From Candidatus Flexicrinis proximus (GTDB taxonomy: Bacteria; Chloroflexota; Anaerolineae; Aggregatilineales; Phototrophicaceae), in NCBI GenBank assembly GCA_016712885.1, contig JADJQF010000006.1:1-64000 (forward strand): a DNA stretch of 64,000 nucleotides, written 5' to 3'. Shown here piece after piece: positions 1 through 9,591 of this stretch (positions are counted from its first letter, which is position 1; each line of letters begins with the position of its first letter). Under the pieces are notes generated by a model. The model had not been told where the DNA came from. It saw only the letters and a list, made by a program, of their open reading frames with translations, and ran no database searches. Made by a program: the position numbers and the translations under genes.

Positions 1-408
1 CTCGATGTGGCGGGCGTACCAATGAAAGCCGCGGCGCATGGCGAAGTTGATACCCGGAAACCGGTCAGAGCGGAGGGCGACCATCGAGGCTCACGCCAAT
101 CCGCGGCGCGGGCGACCATCAGGGCGTCGTAGAGGGCGGTTTGTGGCCGCGGCGCTGAGAGGCAGGATGCACGCGGACATAGACGTAGACTTCTGCCGGG
201 GACAAGGACATCGGCCCACTGCCCGTAACCGGCGACGCCGACGAGGCGGCCTTCTTCTTCAGCGACCCAGCGACCGTATAGAAGATGCGGCTCGCGCTGG
301 GCGTCCAGGCGCGCCAAAAGCTGGCCGGTGATCGGTTGATCGGGCATGATTAGGTGTTGATCTCGGCCACGGCCGCGTAATCCCGGTCGGCGAAGGGGCG
401 GGTATGCA
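1..408 (-). pseudogene. GNAT acetyltransferase, frameshifted
   Basis: On the minus strand an ATG at 408 opens MHTRPFADRDYAAVAEINT and is then interrupted by a TAA. The next frame resumes with LLARLDAQREPHLLYGRWVA and EEEGRLVGVAGYG. A third frame gives PAEVYVYVRVHPASQRRG, the acetyl-CoA-binding Q/RxxGxG/A-type region, and a later stretch reads INFAMRRGFHWYA. This is the layout of a GNAT N-acetyltransferase with at least three frame breaks. It runs off the left edge, so the C-terminus is incomplete. Substrate unknown. The breaks could be real decay or base-calling errors, but neighbouring genes show the same pattern. Confidence 0.6.
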
Positions 409-460
409 TAATATCGACCTCTCGTAATGCGTGCCGCCAAGTTTAGCATAAGGGACCGTA

Positions 461-951
461 TGAAACTGGAAACGCCGCGTACCATCCTGCGCCCTGGAAG
501 CATTCGACTTCGAGGTTGTTCCGGCTGACGGGGACGCCGACTTTTCCGCGGCACATGGGCGACGGCAAGCCGCTCACGGCGGACAGGGACGCGGCGCTGG
601 ATCGCGGTTTCACAGGAGAACTATGCCGCGCTGGGCTACGGCGCCCTGGCGGTCGTGGGACAAGGCGAGCGACCCGTTTGGCAGGGGATTGCCGGGTTCA
701 TGCGCAGCGAGGACGCAACGCCGCCGGACGAGGGCGAGCTTATCTACGCACTGCCGCCGGAATACCGCGGGAAAGGGCTGGCGACAGAGATCTCTCGCGG
801 CGCTGGTGGAGTCCGGATTCCGGCAGGCTTGGCTTTTAAGCGCGCGTGCTGGCGACGATCGACCCAGCCAACGCATCTGCTCCAGGTCCGCGTGGCGGAG
901 AAGCTCGGTTTTGTGCTGGGCACGAGAGGAAACCCGACGAACATGGGATAG
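461..951 (+). pseudogene. RimJ/RimL-type GNAT acetyltransferase, frameshifted
   Basis: The ATG at 461 gives MKLETPRTILRPW, the usual opening of RimJ/RimL-like N-acetyltransferases (METPRLxLRPW). The reading then shifts. In another frame ENYAALGYGALAVVGQ, GELIYALPPEYRGKGLATE (the acetyl-CoA pyrophosphate loop) and finally EKLGFVLGTRG appear. At least three frame changes are needed to join them. It lies head-to-head with the other broken GNAT gene at 1-408. Acceptor substrate unknown. Non-functional as it stands. Confidence 0.7.
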
Positions 952-1021
952 GAGACGCTGTTCCTCTGGCGCGAACGAGCCGTGATACAATGGCGATACT
1001 CCCCTGTCCTATTGAGGCCGC

Positions 1022-2123
1022 ATGGACGACACGTTCGCGTTTATCATCCACCCGATCCAGATCAAGCGCGATGTGGAGCGTAATCCGCTGCTGGGCAAGC
1101 TCCTGACCGAGCGGCAGATCAATTTTTCTCGCGGTTCTTCCCCGGTGTACCTGAGCGAAATCCACGGCATCACCAGCGCGGCGACCGGCAAAGAGGTCAA
1201 GGGCTGGCTGATTGCCGCGCCGTACACGCCGCCGACGATGATGAGCCTGCCGGTGGGAGGCGCAGCGTACAAGAAGATCGTCGCGTGCGGGCAGATGGCC
1301 GAAGAACTGGGCGCACGGATCCGGGCTGGGCGCTTTCACTTGGTCGGTGGTCGGCGATGCCGGCAAAGACGATTGCCGACCGGCTGAAATCCCGGTGACG
1401 ACCGGCGACAGCTGGCTACACGATCGCAGTGGCGGTCGAGGCGCTGAGCGAAGCCGGGCGGATCATGGGCCACACGATCAGCGAGGCGACGGTGGCGGTG
1501 GTCGGCGCGACGGGCGCGATCCGCAAGACGTGCGCCGAAACTCTACGCAGCGCGGCCAAGCTGATCCTCGTCGGGAAACGCGAAGACGCGCTGCGGCAGG
1601 TGGCCGAGAAGTGCAGCGGAGCGCGACGCAGAGCGTGTCAGCACGGACCACTCGCGATCTATCCTGCCGACCTGATCCTGACGGTGACGAGCGCGGTGCA
1701 TGAGGTGATGATCCACCCCGAACACCTGAAGCCGGGCGCGGTGGTGTGCGACGGCCCGCCCGCGCGACGTGAGCAGGCAGGTGCAAGGCGAGCTGCGCGA
1801 CGACGCTGGTGATCGAAGGCGGATGATCGACGCCGGGCCGGTCAACTTCAACTTCGACTTCGGCTTCCCGTTTGGGAAAGCGTACGCGTGCATGGCTCCG
1901 GAAACGTTCCCGCTGAGCGTTTTTTGCGGCTTTTGCAGAACGCACGATCGCGGCACACGGGATCAGCGCGGCGCAGGCAGACGAGATCCACGGGATCGCG
2001 CAGCGGCACGGGTTCCGCCGTTTGGGCTTCCGCAGCTTCGAAAAGGCGGTCAGCGAGCAGTCGATCTACGAGACGCGCGAACGGGCGCAGAAGAACCTGA
2101 AGACGTGGAAGCCCGGCGGCTGA
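1022..2123 (+). pseudogene. acyl-ACP reductase-like (COG5322 type) dehydrogenase, frameshifted
   Basis: The first frame (1022-1320) reads FAFIIHPIQIKRDVERNPLL and YLSEIHGITSAATGKEVKGW. Later pieces read SVVGDAGK, IPVTTGDS, then TVAVVGATGAI (Rossmann GxGxxG-like turn), LILTVTSAVHEVMIHPEHLK, NFNFDFGFPFGKAYACMA and IHGIAQRHGFRRLGFRSFEK. In order these match the shikimate-dehydrogenase-fold acyl-ACP reductase family, which makes fatty aldehydes from acyl-ACP. Five or more frameshifts separate the pieces. Whether this branch ever had acyl-ACP reductase activity is unknown; the family assignment is fairly safe. Confidence 0.65.
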
Positions 2124-2155
2124 ACGAGTCAGAGCGAATTAGGCATTTCAGGTGC

Positions 2156-2275
2156 GGGAGGCGCTGCCTCCACACCTCCGCCAGAGGACTGTACGCCCCG
2201 GTCTTCCTCATTGCGTTTCGCTTCGCGGGCGAAGAAACGCGCCTGAAGCGTGCAGAGATGCAAACGTCACGCTGT
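2156..2275 (+). repeat. multi-hairpin repeat, copy R1 (degenerate)
   Basis: This copy has the GGAGGCGCTGCCTCC hairpin, the CACACCTCCG link, a degraded second stem, then the variable central stem at 2213-2240 (GCGTTTC...GAAACGC). It ends with GCAGAGATGCAAACGTCACGC, which corresponds to the CAGGAGTGCAAACTCCTG stem of better copies. It follows the broken COG5322 gene by about 30 bases. Confidence 0.75.
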
Positions 2276-2866
2276 GGTGGCAAACTCAGAATCATCCACC
2301 ACTCAAGCCGGTTCGTTGATGACACGCGTCTGATATGCAGCCTTCAGCGCAGCCACCTTCGCTGATAATGGCGTTATTTTGCTGCTGTGGGGTTCAATTC
2401 CGAATACAGGTATGCCGCGGCCTCTCCTTGTGACGGTTTGGGATGTCGCCAGATTCAATGAGGTTTTGCGATGCGAACAGGATAGCACGACCCTGGTGGT
2501 GAGAATTAGGTACAAATGTTCGAACATTTGTACGAACATTTGTTCTAACGAATTATTACGAAAAGAGACGATCAGCGGCGACGGGGACAGAGCACAGCGA
2601 TTAGCGGAAAGCGGGCAGCGGCACAGGCGGTGACGAAAACAAGATGATGCGGACGCGCTAAGCCGATCTGGACGCGGACGACGACGTGACCGGCCGGCCG
2701 TGAGCCGTCACCACACCTGCTGATGATTACTATGGCCGTCAGCCACAGATCCTGACTCAACGCCAGCAGCTCAAGCTCGCCACCATCGCCCGTCGAAAAG
2801 CGCTTTGTCACCCTGCCTGTTGCGGAGTAAGTTTATGCACCAAAGTGTCTATTCGTTTTTTGCCCT
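2276..2866. other. gene-poor stretch with a palindromic operator-like site
   Basis: I see no convincing gene here. Short open frames exist on both strands but lack recognisable domains. One minus-strand frame reads RGRGIPVFGIEPHSS before running into the palindromic site at 2512-2545, and may be a relic. Base composition drops after about 2830, where the AT-richer M23-containing segment begins. Confidence 0.4.
2512..2545. promoter_or_regulatory. tandem palindromic site, LexA-box-like
   Basis: A perfect 20-bp palindrome, ACAAATGTTCGAACATTTGT (2512-2531), is followed two bases later by GAACATTTGTTC (2534-2545). The latter fits the GAACnnnnGTTC pattern of Gram-positive and Chloroflexota LexA boxes. 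A near-identical tandem arrangement occurs at 20403-20436. No SOS gene is recognisable beside either site, so the regulator is inferred from the motif only. Confidence 0.45.
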
Positions 2867-3220
2867 ATGTGTCCGAAAGGCTCTGACGACGGACAATCAC
2901 TCGTGCAAAGGATGGCCCCAGAAGATGTAACCGAAGGACGTAGCACGGTGATTGTAAGATACGGATTCAGTTATGTAATCTTTGCACACTTGAGTGCTGT
3001 GTCCGCGAATGTGGGTGACCGAGTTCCTCCTGGCCGAGTTTTAGGTAACGTTGGAAGCTATTCAGATACCGACGGCTTCGGATCACATCTGCACCTTGAA
3101 GTTAGAAACTTCTCTCAGGCACAAGATTACGGCGAAGTAATCGCTGCGGGTCTCGAAGGGGGAACAGGAGTGATAACGCCACTTGCGACATCGGACGCCA
3201 ATCCTCTGCCCTTTATTTAA
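2867..3220 (+). pseudogene. M23 (LytM-type) peptidase, N-terminally truncated
   Basis: The 117-residue product covers only the distal half of an M23 peptidoglycan endopeptidase domain: YVIFAHLSAVSANVGDRV, then VLGNVGSYSDTDGFGSHLHL with the HLHLE zinc-ligand motif. The proximal GxHxGxD zinc motif is missing, and an in-frame stop lies at 2828. It should therefore not bind the catalytic zinc fully. The local base composition is clearly more AT-rich than the surrounding genome, which suggests transfer. It is followed six bases later by a small unknown frame. Confidence 0.6.
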
Positions 3221-3225
3221 CTTTA

Positions 3226-3435
3226 ATGATACTCTTCGATCCCGCATCGCAACAACTTATGGACACGTGCGGGGCAGCTACCTATTCGAGTAGACGATAT
3301 GGGAGCGATTTTGAACGTCCGAACGGTGGCGCTGGTATTATTCCCTCAACCCAAAACACACAATGTATGACAAGTAACGGAACTGCGCAAACATTTTCTG
3401 CATGCAATTTTGGATTATCAGGGGCACCTCAATAG
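3226..3435 (+). CDS. small hypothetical protein in AT-rich segment
   Basis: A 69-codon frame starts five bases after the M23 relic stops. The product contains four cysteines and is rich in Ser, Thr and Gly (for example GGAGIIPSTQNTQCMTSNG). There is no signal peptide or membrane segment and I do not recognise a family. It may be the displaced C-terminal part of the M23 protein, or simply a chance frame. No clear ribosome-binding site is visible. Confidence 0.25.
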   Translation: MILFDPASQQLMDTCGAATYSSRRYGSDFERPNGGAGIIPSTQNTQCMTSNGTAQTFSACNFGLSGAPQ

Positions 3436-3719
3436 GTGATTATTACTAAAATCTACTTCATAGATACACGACAAGGAAGCCAAATAAGGTTACTCTCTGA
3501 ATCAGAGTCGTGAGTGGATTTGGATTATGGCATTGTCGAAAGGATTAATCACAAAGATATCATAGTAACCTACACTCGACTGCCGCGAACGCGATATAGG
3601 TTCTGTGCTTTCGACCGCACTGGTCGAAGATAGCTCCCGCGATAAAATTGCCGCTCATTTAGAAGTTGAATGTCACTGCCTTGATTCTAACCTAAAGGTA
3701 TAACTACAAGCCCACCAAA
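3436..3719. other. AT-rich non-coding stretch left of the IS element
   Basis: No gene, repeat or regulatory signal is recognised. The AAA at 3717-3719 is the left half of the 3-bp target duplication of the adjacent insertion sequence. Confidence 0.4.
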
Positions 3720-3750
3720 TGACCTTACCCCAGTTTAGCGGACGGAGAAA

Positions 3751-4039
3751 AATGTCCGATAGACTACGAGTAAGGAGAGGAAGATACAGCTACAAGAAGT
3801 ACACCGACGAGTTCAAGCGAGACGTGCTGGCGATGGTGGCGAAGGGACGCGCAGCATAGCGCGGATCGAGCGCGACCTGGATTCACGCCGGGCTTGGTCT
3901 ACAAACAGCAGCAGCGCTATCGGGTGCAGGAGATGAGCTTGCAGTCGAGCTGAAGCACGGGCAGAGCAAGCGGAACTGCGACGGTTGAAGCGCGAGTTGA
4001 GATCGTCAACAGGAGCGGGATATCCTAAAAGCCATTCAG
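3751..4039 (+). pseudogene. IS3-family OrfA (HTH_Tnp_1), frameshifted
   Basis: The ATG at 3751 begins MSDRLRVRRGRYSYKKYTDE and continues FKRDVLAMVA, the start of the helix-turn-helix domain of IS3 OrfA. A lost base gives an early stop near 3859. Other frames then continue with SIARIERDL, LVYKQQQRYRV and an Arg/Glu-rich coiled-coil tail ending RDILKKAIQVF. OrfA binds the element ends and is normally joined to OrfB by programmed -1 frameshifting. The multiple additional frame breaks make it non-functional. Confidence 0.75.
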
Positions 4040-4929
4040 GTGTTCTCGCGGGGAGTCAGCGAGCCGCTACCGGTTCCATCGCCGGGCAGCGGACGGTGTA
4101 TCCCCTACGTCGGTTGTGTGCGGTGCTCAAGGTGCCAGAGCGGGTACTATGACTGGCTGAAGCGGAATCCAGCCGCCGCGTGCAAGCCAACCGGGAGCCG
4201 ACCGTCCGGATCCGGGCTGCAAGCGAGGCGAGCTGACAGACCCATGGCGCTGCGTGTTCAGGCGGAGCCGCGGGCAATAAGGCGAGCGGGTAAGGGCAGC
4301 GGATTGCGCGGCTGATGCGAGATGGGCTTATGCGACCAAAGGGCGACGGCGCTTTCAAGACGACTCACCCAGCGGGACGAGACACACCGACGTGCGCCGA
4401 ACGTGCTGGCGGGCGATTTCACGGCCAGGCGGCCCAACGAGAAGTGGCTGTCGGACATCACTTACATCGCGACACGAGGGCTGGCTGTATCTGGCAGGCA
4501 TTCAGGACGTATTTTCGCGGCGTATTGTGGCTGGTCGATGAGCGAGCGCCCGACCAAAAACACTGGTCTGTGATGCGTGGGAGCTGGCGGTGGGGCAGCG
4601 CGGTGCGCCCGACTTGCATCATCACTCTGACCAGGGCAGCCAGTACACCAGCGACGACTATCTGCGCCTGCTGGAGAAAGACGAGGTCATCCCCGCAGCA
4701 TGAGTGATGGGACGCTGCTAACGACAATGCCATGCAGGAAAGCTTCTGGGCACGCTGAAACCGAGGTGCTGACCGACCATTTCCTCACGCGCAGCGGCAC
4801 GCAAGGCGATCTTTGAGCACATCGAGGTGTGGTATAACCGTCAGCGGCGGCATTCAGCCTTGGGCCATTCCCAGCCCCGCTGAATTCCGAGCAGCCTGCT
4901 TGCCCCCTGACATTCCGACCGTCCGTTGA
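4040..4929 (+). pseudogene. IS3-family OrfB DDE transposase, frameshifted
   Basis: Pieces in changing frames follow the OrfB order: VPESGYYDWLKRNPAA (N-terminal HTH_21), RPNEKWLSDITYIATR with the first catalytic Asp, a region around HHSDQGSQYTSDDYLRLL with the second Asp, and NAMQESF...GTLKTEV with the catalytic Glu, ending near VWYNRQRRHSALG. The final frame stops inside the right inverted repeat. The catalytic residues are all still readable, but at least five frame breaks separate them. Confidence 0.78.
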
Positions 4930-5038
4930 AGCGGGGTTAGGTCAAAAACTCTTTGCATAAACAAATCCGGGAGTCACATCTGATCCCATGATATGTATGG
5001 AACGAATATGCCTAATTCACTTAACATTGTTTTTCTGT

Positions 5039-5698
5039 TCAGTTAATCTTATACAGCACGAGGCTGTCAGAGAAGCGGTTTGTGTTAAAATAAATTTCAG
5101 TACTATTTGGTGCCCACGATACAAAATAATCGTATTTACCATCGACTGCGTTCGTTAACGCTGTAGTAGTGTCCTGTTCGACGTTAAAACTCAGTAAAGT
5201 CGACCAATTTTCGTGTCGCATAGTTATCGCGATGTGTTCGCCATCAGGTGACCATTCGCCAAGATGGTAATCGCCGTCTTCAGAAAAAATACTGGTCTCT
5301 TTCTGGTTATGTAAATCGATAATGGTGATCGCTCTACCAGTTTCAAAGGCGAGAAGTGAGTTGTCGGGAGACCAACGAATAACTGGAGCTGTGGCGTGTA
5401 CAGTTCCAACTAAAGTGGTCAGTCCTTGGTCTGAGACTAAATAAATGTTCGACGATCCGTCAGCATTTTGAACGGCCACCGCCATCGTAAACCCATTTGG
5501 CGACCAACTAGGCGTCGAAGCTATATTTGTAAGGGGGAAAGGTTCGAATTGATTGCTCGCGATATCGATCGTATAGTATGCGGTTGCATCACCTTGGTTG
5601 ACGCTGTAGAAAAGCATGTTATTGCACTCATCAACTGCGGGCTGCTTTACAGTTAAAGAAGTTAGCAAGACCAATAATGCTACTATAGCGATAATCAT
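5039..5698 (-). CDS. secreted TolB/PD40-type beta-propeller protein
   Basis: The 219-residue product starts at the internal ATG (MIIAIVALLVLLTSLTV), a clear signal peptide or membrane anchor preceded by GGGAG. The following body has repeated propeller motifs STPSWSPNG, VIRWSPDNSLLAF, LGEWSPDGEHIAI and FVSWAPNSTEIYF. These are PD40/TolB-like blades, usually exported and used for protein contacts. Base composition is much more AT-rich than the genome average, so it was probably acquired. A longer start at 5752 is possible but would bury the signal peptide. No operon partner is visible. Confidence 0.7.
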   Translation of the reverse strand: MIIAIVALLVLLTSLTVKQPAVDECNNMLFYSVNQGDATAYYTIDIASNQFEPFPLTNIASTPSWSPNGFTMAVAVQNADGSSNIYLVSDQGLTTLVGTVHATAPVIRWSPDNSLLAFETGRAITIIDLHNQKETSIFSEDGDYHLGEWSPDGEHIAITMRHENWSTLLSFNVEQDTTTALTNAVDGKYDYFVSWAPNSTEIYFNTNRFSDSLVLYKIN

Positions 5699-5907
5699 GA
5701 TACGTTGAACTCCCACGCAAGTTGTCACAGAGGCACAAGCTATACGCCCCAAAATAACAATACACTATAAAGCACAATGGATTTGATTTCGAATTCTACG
5801 TTCACTCCACTGCTTCGTAACGTAAATTACATTAATAAGGTCATTGCTGGCGCATCCCTTTACAATAGCATCAGTGAAACATACAACCAGTGCGGTGAGC
5901 GCATCGT

Positions 5908-6160
5908 CCAATCCCGCTCTCGAACGATGGGCCGTTCACGCTGCAAGTCAACAATCGCGCCGACAAAGGCTCGGCGTCGAGCGGCCATGTTATGCGCTTC
6001 AAGCAGCCCTCGGTCGAGGCCGCATATACGCTCCAAACGATCAGCTACACCTATGACGCCACCTCGCGCGTGTTGGACGCCCGACTACTATCCGGGGGAG
6101 AATACCGCCTCGGCGCCGGCGCAGACGCTTGCCGGGGGAATAAGGGCGGCAGGGGCTGAT
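5908..6160 (+). pseudogene. YD/Rhs-repeat protein fragment (copy 1)
   Basis: In one frame the segment reads LSNDGPFTLQVNN, SGHVMRFKQPSVEAAYTLQT and ISYTYDATSRVLDA. The last piece is a typical YD-repeat (YxYDxxSRV) of Rhs/wall-associated proteins. There is no start, and the frame breaks just after it. A related fragment lies at 10402-10642. Both end at a shared GGGAATAAGGGCGGC. These are remnants of a larger Rhs-type gene or of a duplicated piece of one. Confidence 0.55.
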
Positions 6161-6256
6161 ACGCGATTCGAAATTAGGGCGAAATTAGGGCGGTTCCTGT
6201 CCACATTGAGGCGCGTATATGGTCAGCCTATCGATCCGACACACGAGGAGCCGAGG

Positions 6257-6742
6257 ATGACTGACGAACGCGATGGACGGCACGACTTCGATTTCTTCTT
6301 CGGCACATGGGAGATCCATCACAAACGTCTGCGCGAGCGGCTGAAGGGCAGCTCGTCAGGGAGGGAGTTTCACAGCGCGACGACGGCACGCCCGACGCTG
6401 GGCGGGCTGGGCAATATGGACGAGACGTCGATGGTGCGGGAGACGGGGCGCGTTGGCAGGATGACGGTCCGCTTCTATAATCCCAGCACGCATGAATGGA
6501 GCACTACTGGGCGGACAGCGTTAACGGGTTTCGGCCCGGTGCCGATGGTCGGCAAGTTCCACGACGGGCGCGGCGTGTTCTATTCTACAGGAAACGTTCG
6601 GCGGGCAGCACATCTTCGTTGCTTCATCTGGTCGAATATCTCGGCGACGACGTGCCGCGGGAGCAGGCGTTTTCGGTCGATGGCGCGCGCGACGTGGGAA
6701 ACCAACTGGATCATGGACATGACAAGGAGCAGCGAGCACTGA
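6257..6742 (+). pseudogene. DUF1579-like protein, frameshifted
   Basis: The ATG at 6257 follows GAGGAGCCGAGG, a good ribosome-binding site. The first frame reads HDFDFFFGTWEIHHKRLRER, LGGLGNMDET and RFYNPSTHEWST. After a break at about 6500 the matching WADSVNGF continues in another frame, and later RGVFY and WETNWIMDMTR. This is the pattern of DUF1579-type small proteins of unknown function. At least two frameshifts. It precedes a WYL regulator, a common arrangement for regulator and target. Confidence 0.6.
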
Positions 6743-6817
6743 GATGGAAGGCGGGGGACGTAGCCGACGGGCGATCCGTTCCCGCGCCTGACCGTCCTAA
6801 GCGGCTGTTTGGAAGGC

Positions 6818-6925
6818 TGCAGAGGCTTCGCCGCCACACCTCCGCCAGAGGACTTAGGCCCTCTGGTTCCCTCCCCTGCGATTTTCGGCGTGAAGACGCT
6901 GAAATCGCGGGAAAGAGGTGAGGAG
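6818..6925 (+). repeat. multi-hairpin repeat, copy R2
   Basis: The first stem is altered, but the CACACCTCCGCCAGAGGACT block and the paired CAGAGG...CCTCTG are present. The variable central stem lies at 6878-6908 (GCGATTTTCGGCGT paired with ACGCTGAAATCGC). The downstream conserved half is lost. Lies between the DUF1579-like relic and the WYL regulator relic. Confidence 0.7.
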
Positions 6926-6993
6926 GCCGTGCCCTGCCGAGGTCTGGGGCAGATCAACTGAAGCTGTTCAAACGGTCTCGGAAGTCTCGCACG

Positions 6994-7937
6994 ATGTATC
7001 ATCCGACAACGCGGGTATTGGCGGTGCTGGCTCTGCTGCGGGCGCACGGGCGGATGACCGGCGCGGAACTGGCGCGCGGCTTGAGGTCGACACGCGCACA
7101 CTGCGGCGCTATATCACGATGCTGCAGGACCTGGGGGTGCCGGTCGTGGCGGAACGCGGGCGGGCGGGCGCATACGCGCTTGCGCCGGATTTCCGACTGC
7201 CGCCGCTGGCGTTCACGAGCGACGAGGCGCTGGCGCTGGCGTTGGGGCTGCTGGCGGTACAACAGTTCGGCGTGCAGGAGATCACGGCGTCGGTCGAGAG
7301 CGCGCGGGCCAAGCTGGACGAGGCAATGCCGGACGACCTCAAAGGCCGCGTACGCGCCCTGACCGAAACGGTCAGCCTCGACCTGGACGCGGCGCAGGCG
7401 AGCTCGTCGAAAGCGTGGTGCTGGCGCTGAGCGATGCCGCGCAGACGCGGCGGCGGGTGCGCCTGACCTACCACGCCCCGCGTGAGGCCGCGACCGAACG
7501 CGAGTTCGACGCGTACGGCCTCGCCAACCGGCAGGGGAAGTGGTACGCCGTCGGCTACTGCCACCTGCGGCGCGATCTGCGCTCATTCCGCATCGACCGG
7601 ATCGAGCGAGTCGACATCATCGACAGCCGGTTCGAGCGGCCGGCCGGGTTCGACGCCCTGAGCCATATCGTGCAGGGGATCGCGACGCTGCCGCGCCAGT
7701 TCACGTTTGCGGTGGTGCTGAAGACCGATCTGCTGCGCGCGCAGGCGGAGGTCATGGAAGTCCTGGGCGTATTCGAGCCGCACGGACGGGATCCTGCTGC
7801 GCGGCAGCGCCGACGATATCGACTGGCTGGCGCGGCAGCTGGCGGCGTTTCCGTTCCCGTTCGCTGTCATTGGGCCGGACGCGCTGCGGGATGCGCTGCG
7901 CCGGCTCGCCGACCAACTGCGCGCGATGGCGGACTAG
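6994..7937 (+). pseudogene. YafY-type HTH/WYL transcriptional regulator, frameshifted
   Basis: The N-terminal part is an HTH_11 domain (MYHPTTRVLAVLALLRAHGR, then in a second frame EVDTRTLRRYITMLQDLG). A linker with LPPLAFTSDEALALALGLL follows, then the WYL domain: RRRVRLTYHAPREAATEREF, KWYAVGYCHLRRDLRSFRID and RIERV. The end FPFPFAVIGPDALRDALRRL is in yet another frame. Three frameshifts (near 7085, 7400 and 7785) separate the parts. WYL regulators sense nucleotides or other ligands and usually repress. Each part is well conserved, so decay is recent or the breaks are sequencing errors. Confidence 0.78.
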
Positions 7938-7958
7938 CGCGCGGTAACCAGATTCTAT

Positions 7959-8025
7959 GTGGAGGCGCTGCCTCCACACCTCCGCGAGGGACTAGCGCCC
8001 CTCGACCCCTCATCTGCGAATGATG
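7959..8025 (+). repeat. multi-hairpin repeat, copy R3 (5' half only)
   Basis: It has the GTGGAGGCGCTGCCTCCAC stem, the CACCTCCGC link, the CGAGGG...CCCTCG stem and CCCCTCATCTGCGAA, and then ends at the point where other copies begin their variable stem. Lies just after the WYL regulator relic. Confidence 0.75.
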
Positions 8026-8261
8026 CTATTGGTCCTCTTGACAAGTGGAGGGAGCGGGCCTACGGTGTGATTAACTGGACGCGCATCCGGATGGATTTCG
8101 TGTGCCAGAGCATCGATCAGGTTCATTCGGCGCTGTCGCAAGGAAAAGATCGAGACTCACCTAACCTGAGCAAGACCTGCCTGAACTGCCCTTTTTGCCG
8201 CCTCGATGGGGCGCGGAAAACAGGGAACCGTCCGACGACAGCGATGTTAAGGAGGAAGATC

Positions 8262-9591
8262 ATGGCGCGTGTTGTGTATGACCACGTTACAAAGCGCTAC
8301 GGTAAGGTGGTGGCGATCAACGACCTGTCGCTGGAGGTGGCTGACAAGGAGTTTCTCGTGATCGTCGGGCCGTCGGTCTCGGGAAAGACGGTGATGCTGC
8401 GGCTGCTGGCCGGCCTCGAAACGGTCAGCGAAGGCGACATTTACATCGGCGACCGGCGGGTAAACGACCTGCCCCCGCAAGACCGCGACATCGCGATGGT
8501 GTTCCAGAATTACGCGCTGTACCCGCAGATGACGGCCTTCGGGAATATGGCGTTCGGCCTGCAAGTGCGGCAGACGCCGAAGGATCAGATTGAGACGCAG
8601 GTCCGCAACGCATCGTCCCGGCTTGAGATCAACCGGCTGTGGGAGCGGCGGCCGCGGCAGCTTTCCGGCGGCGAACGCCAGCGGGTGGCGGTTGGCCGTG
8701 CAATCGTCCGCAAGCCGTCGGTGTTCCTGATGGATGAACCGCTGACGAACCTCGACGCCAAACTGCGTACGGAAGCCCGCGCATCGATCAAGAAGCTACA
8801 CATGCAGCTTGGGACGACGTTTATCTACGTGACTCACGACCAGATTGAGGCGATGAGCATGGGGACACGGATTGCCGTGCTCAACTATGGGACGCTGGAG
8901 CAGGTGGATACGCCGCTGAACCTGTACCGCCATCCCTGCAACCTGTTCGTGGCGGGATTCATCGGCAGTCCCTCGATGAATTTCATCAAGGCGGCGCTGA
9001 GACATGACGGCGGACAGGCCGTGCTCGAAACGGAAAGCTTCCGATTCCCGATCCCGGGAGTCGGTGGTGGCGCAGGTTCGCGGAGGGCTGCCGGAACAGC
9101 TTGTCCTGGGGATCCGGCCGGAGGACATCCACGCGGCCGAGTATCAGCCGGCGGAGATCAGGCCGGTGATGGTCAAGACGCGGGTCGAGCACGTCCAGCA
9201 GTTGGGGCATGAGATCATCCTCGAACTGACGGCCGGCGACCAGACGCTTGTCGCGCGGGTCGATCCGCACACGCAGGCCACCCGGGGAAATGCGTTCGAG
9301 GTCGCGCTGAACGTCGACAACGTGCATCTGTTCGATCCGGTGACGAGCCTGTCGCTCAGTTACGCGGTGCGGAAGGGCGCGGCGGAAAGGGCGCCGGCTA
9401 AACGCGCCGAGACCGTCTGTGCGGTCAGCGCCGGCGGACCGGTTGGGGCCGGCTCGGTCGTCCATCGGCCGGTGAACGCAGGCGTCAACTATACACTAAG
9501 GTTTTGCTGCCCTGCCGAAAATTCTGAGGGCGGACGTAGTGGTCCGCTCAGATTTCGCTCTCCAACCGCCTTTTGCACGAAAGTACTTTAA
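8262..9591 (+). pseudogene. UgpC/MsmX-type sugar ABC transporter ATPase, frameshifted
   Basis: The start at 8262 follows an ideal AAGGAGG. Walker A is GPSVSGKT, the signature is LSGGERQRV, Walker B is VFLMDEP and the H-loop is YVTHDQIEAM. The C-terminal TOBE region (LGIRPEDIHAAEY, then LFDPVT) is in another frame after a break near 9050, so the protein is split. Such ATPases energise uptake of sugars or sugar phosphates, but no permease or binding protein is nearby. Several normally invariant positions drift (SNLD is TNLD). The frame runs past the expected end to 9591. Confidence 0.75.

Larger units (their letters stand above)
3720..4944 (+). mobile_element. IS3-family insertion sequence, complete ends, inactive
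   Basis: The left end TGACCTTACCCCAGTTTAGC (continuing GGACGG) mirrors the right end, whose reverse complement begins TGACCTAACCCCGCTTCAAC and also continues GGACGG. The ends therefore form 26-bp imperfect terminal inverted repeats with only a few mismatches. The element is 1225 bp, standard for IS3-family members. AAA flanks both sides (3717-3719 and 4945-4947), a 3-bp target duplication typical of the family. Inside are OrfA and OrfB relics in the + direction, both frameshifted. It sits in the AT-rich foreign segment. Confidence 0.88.
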
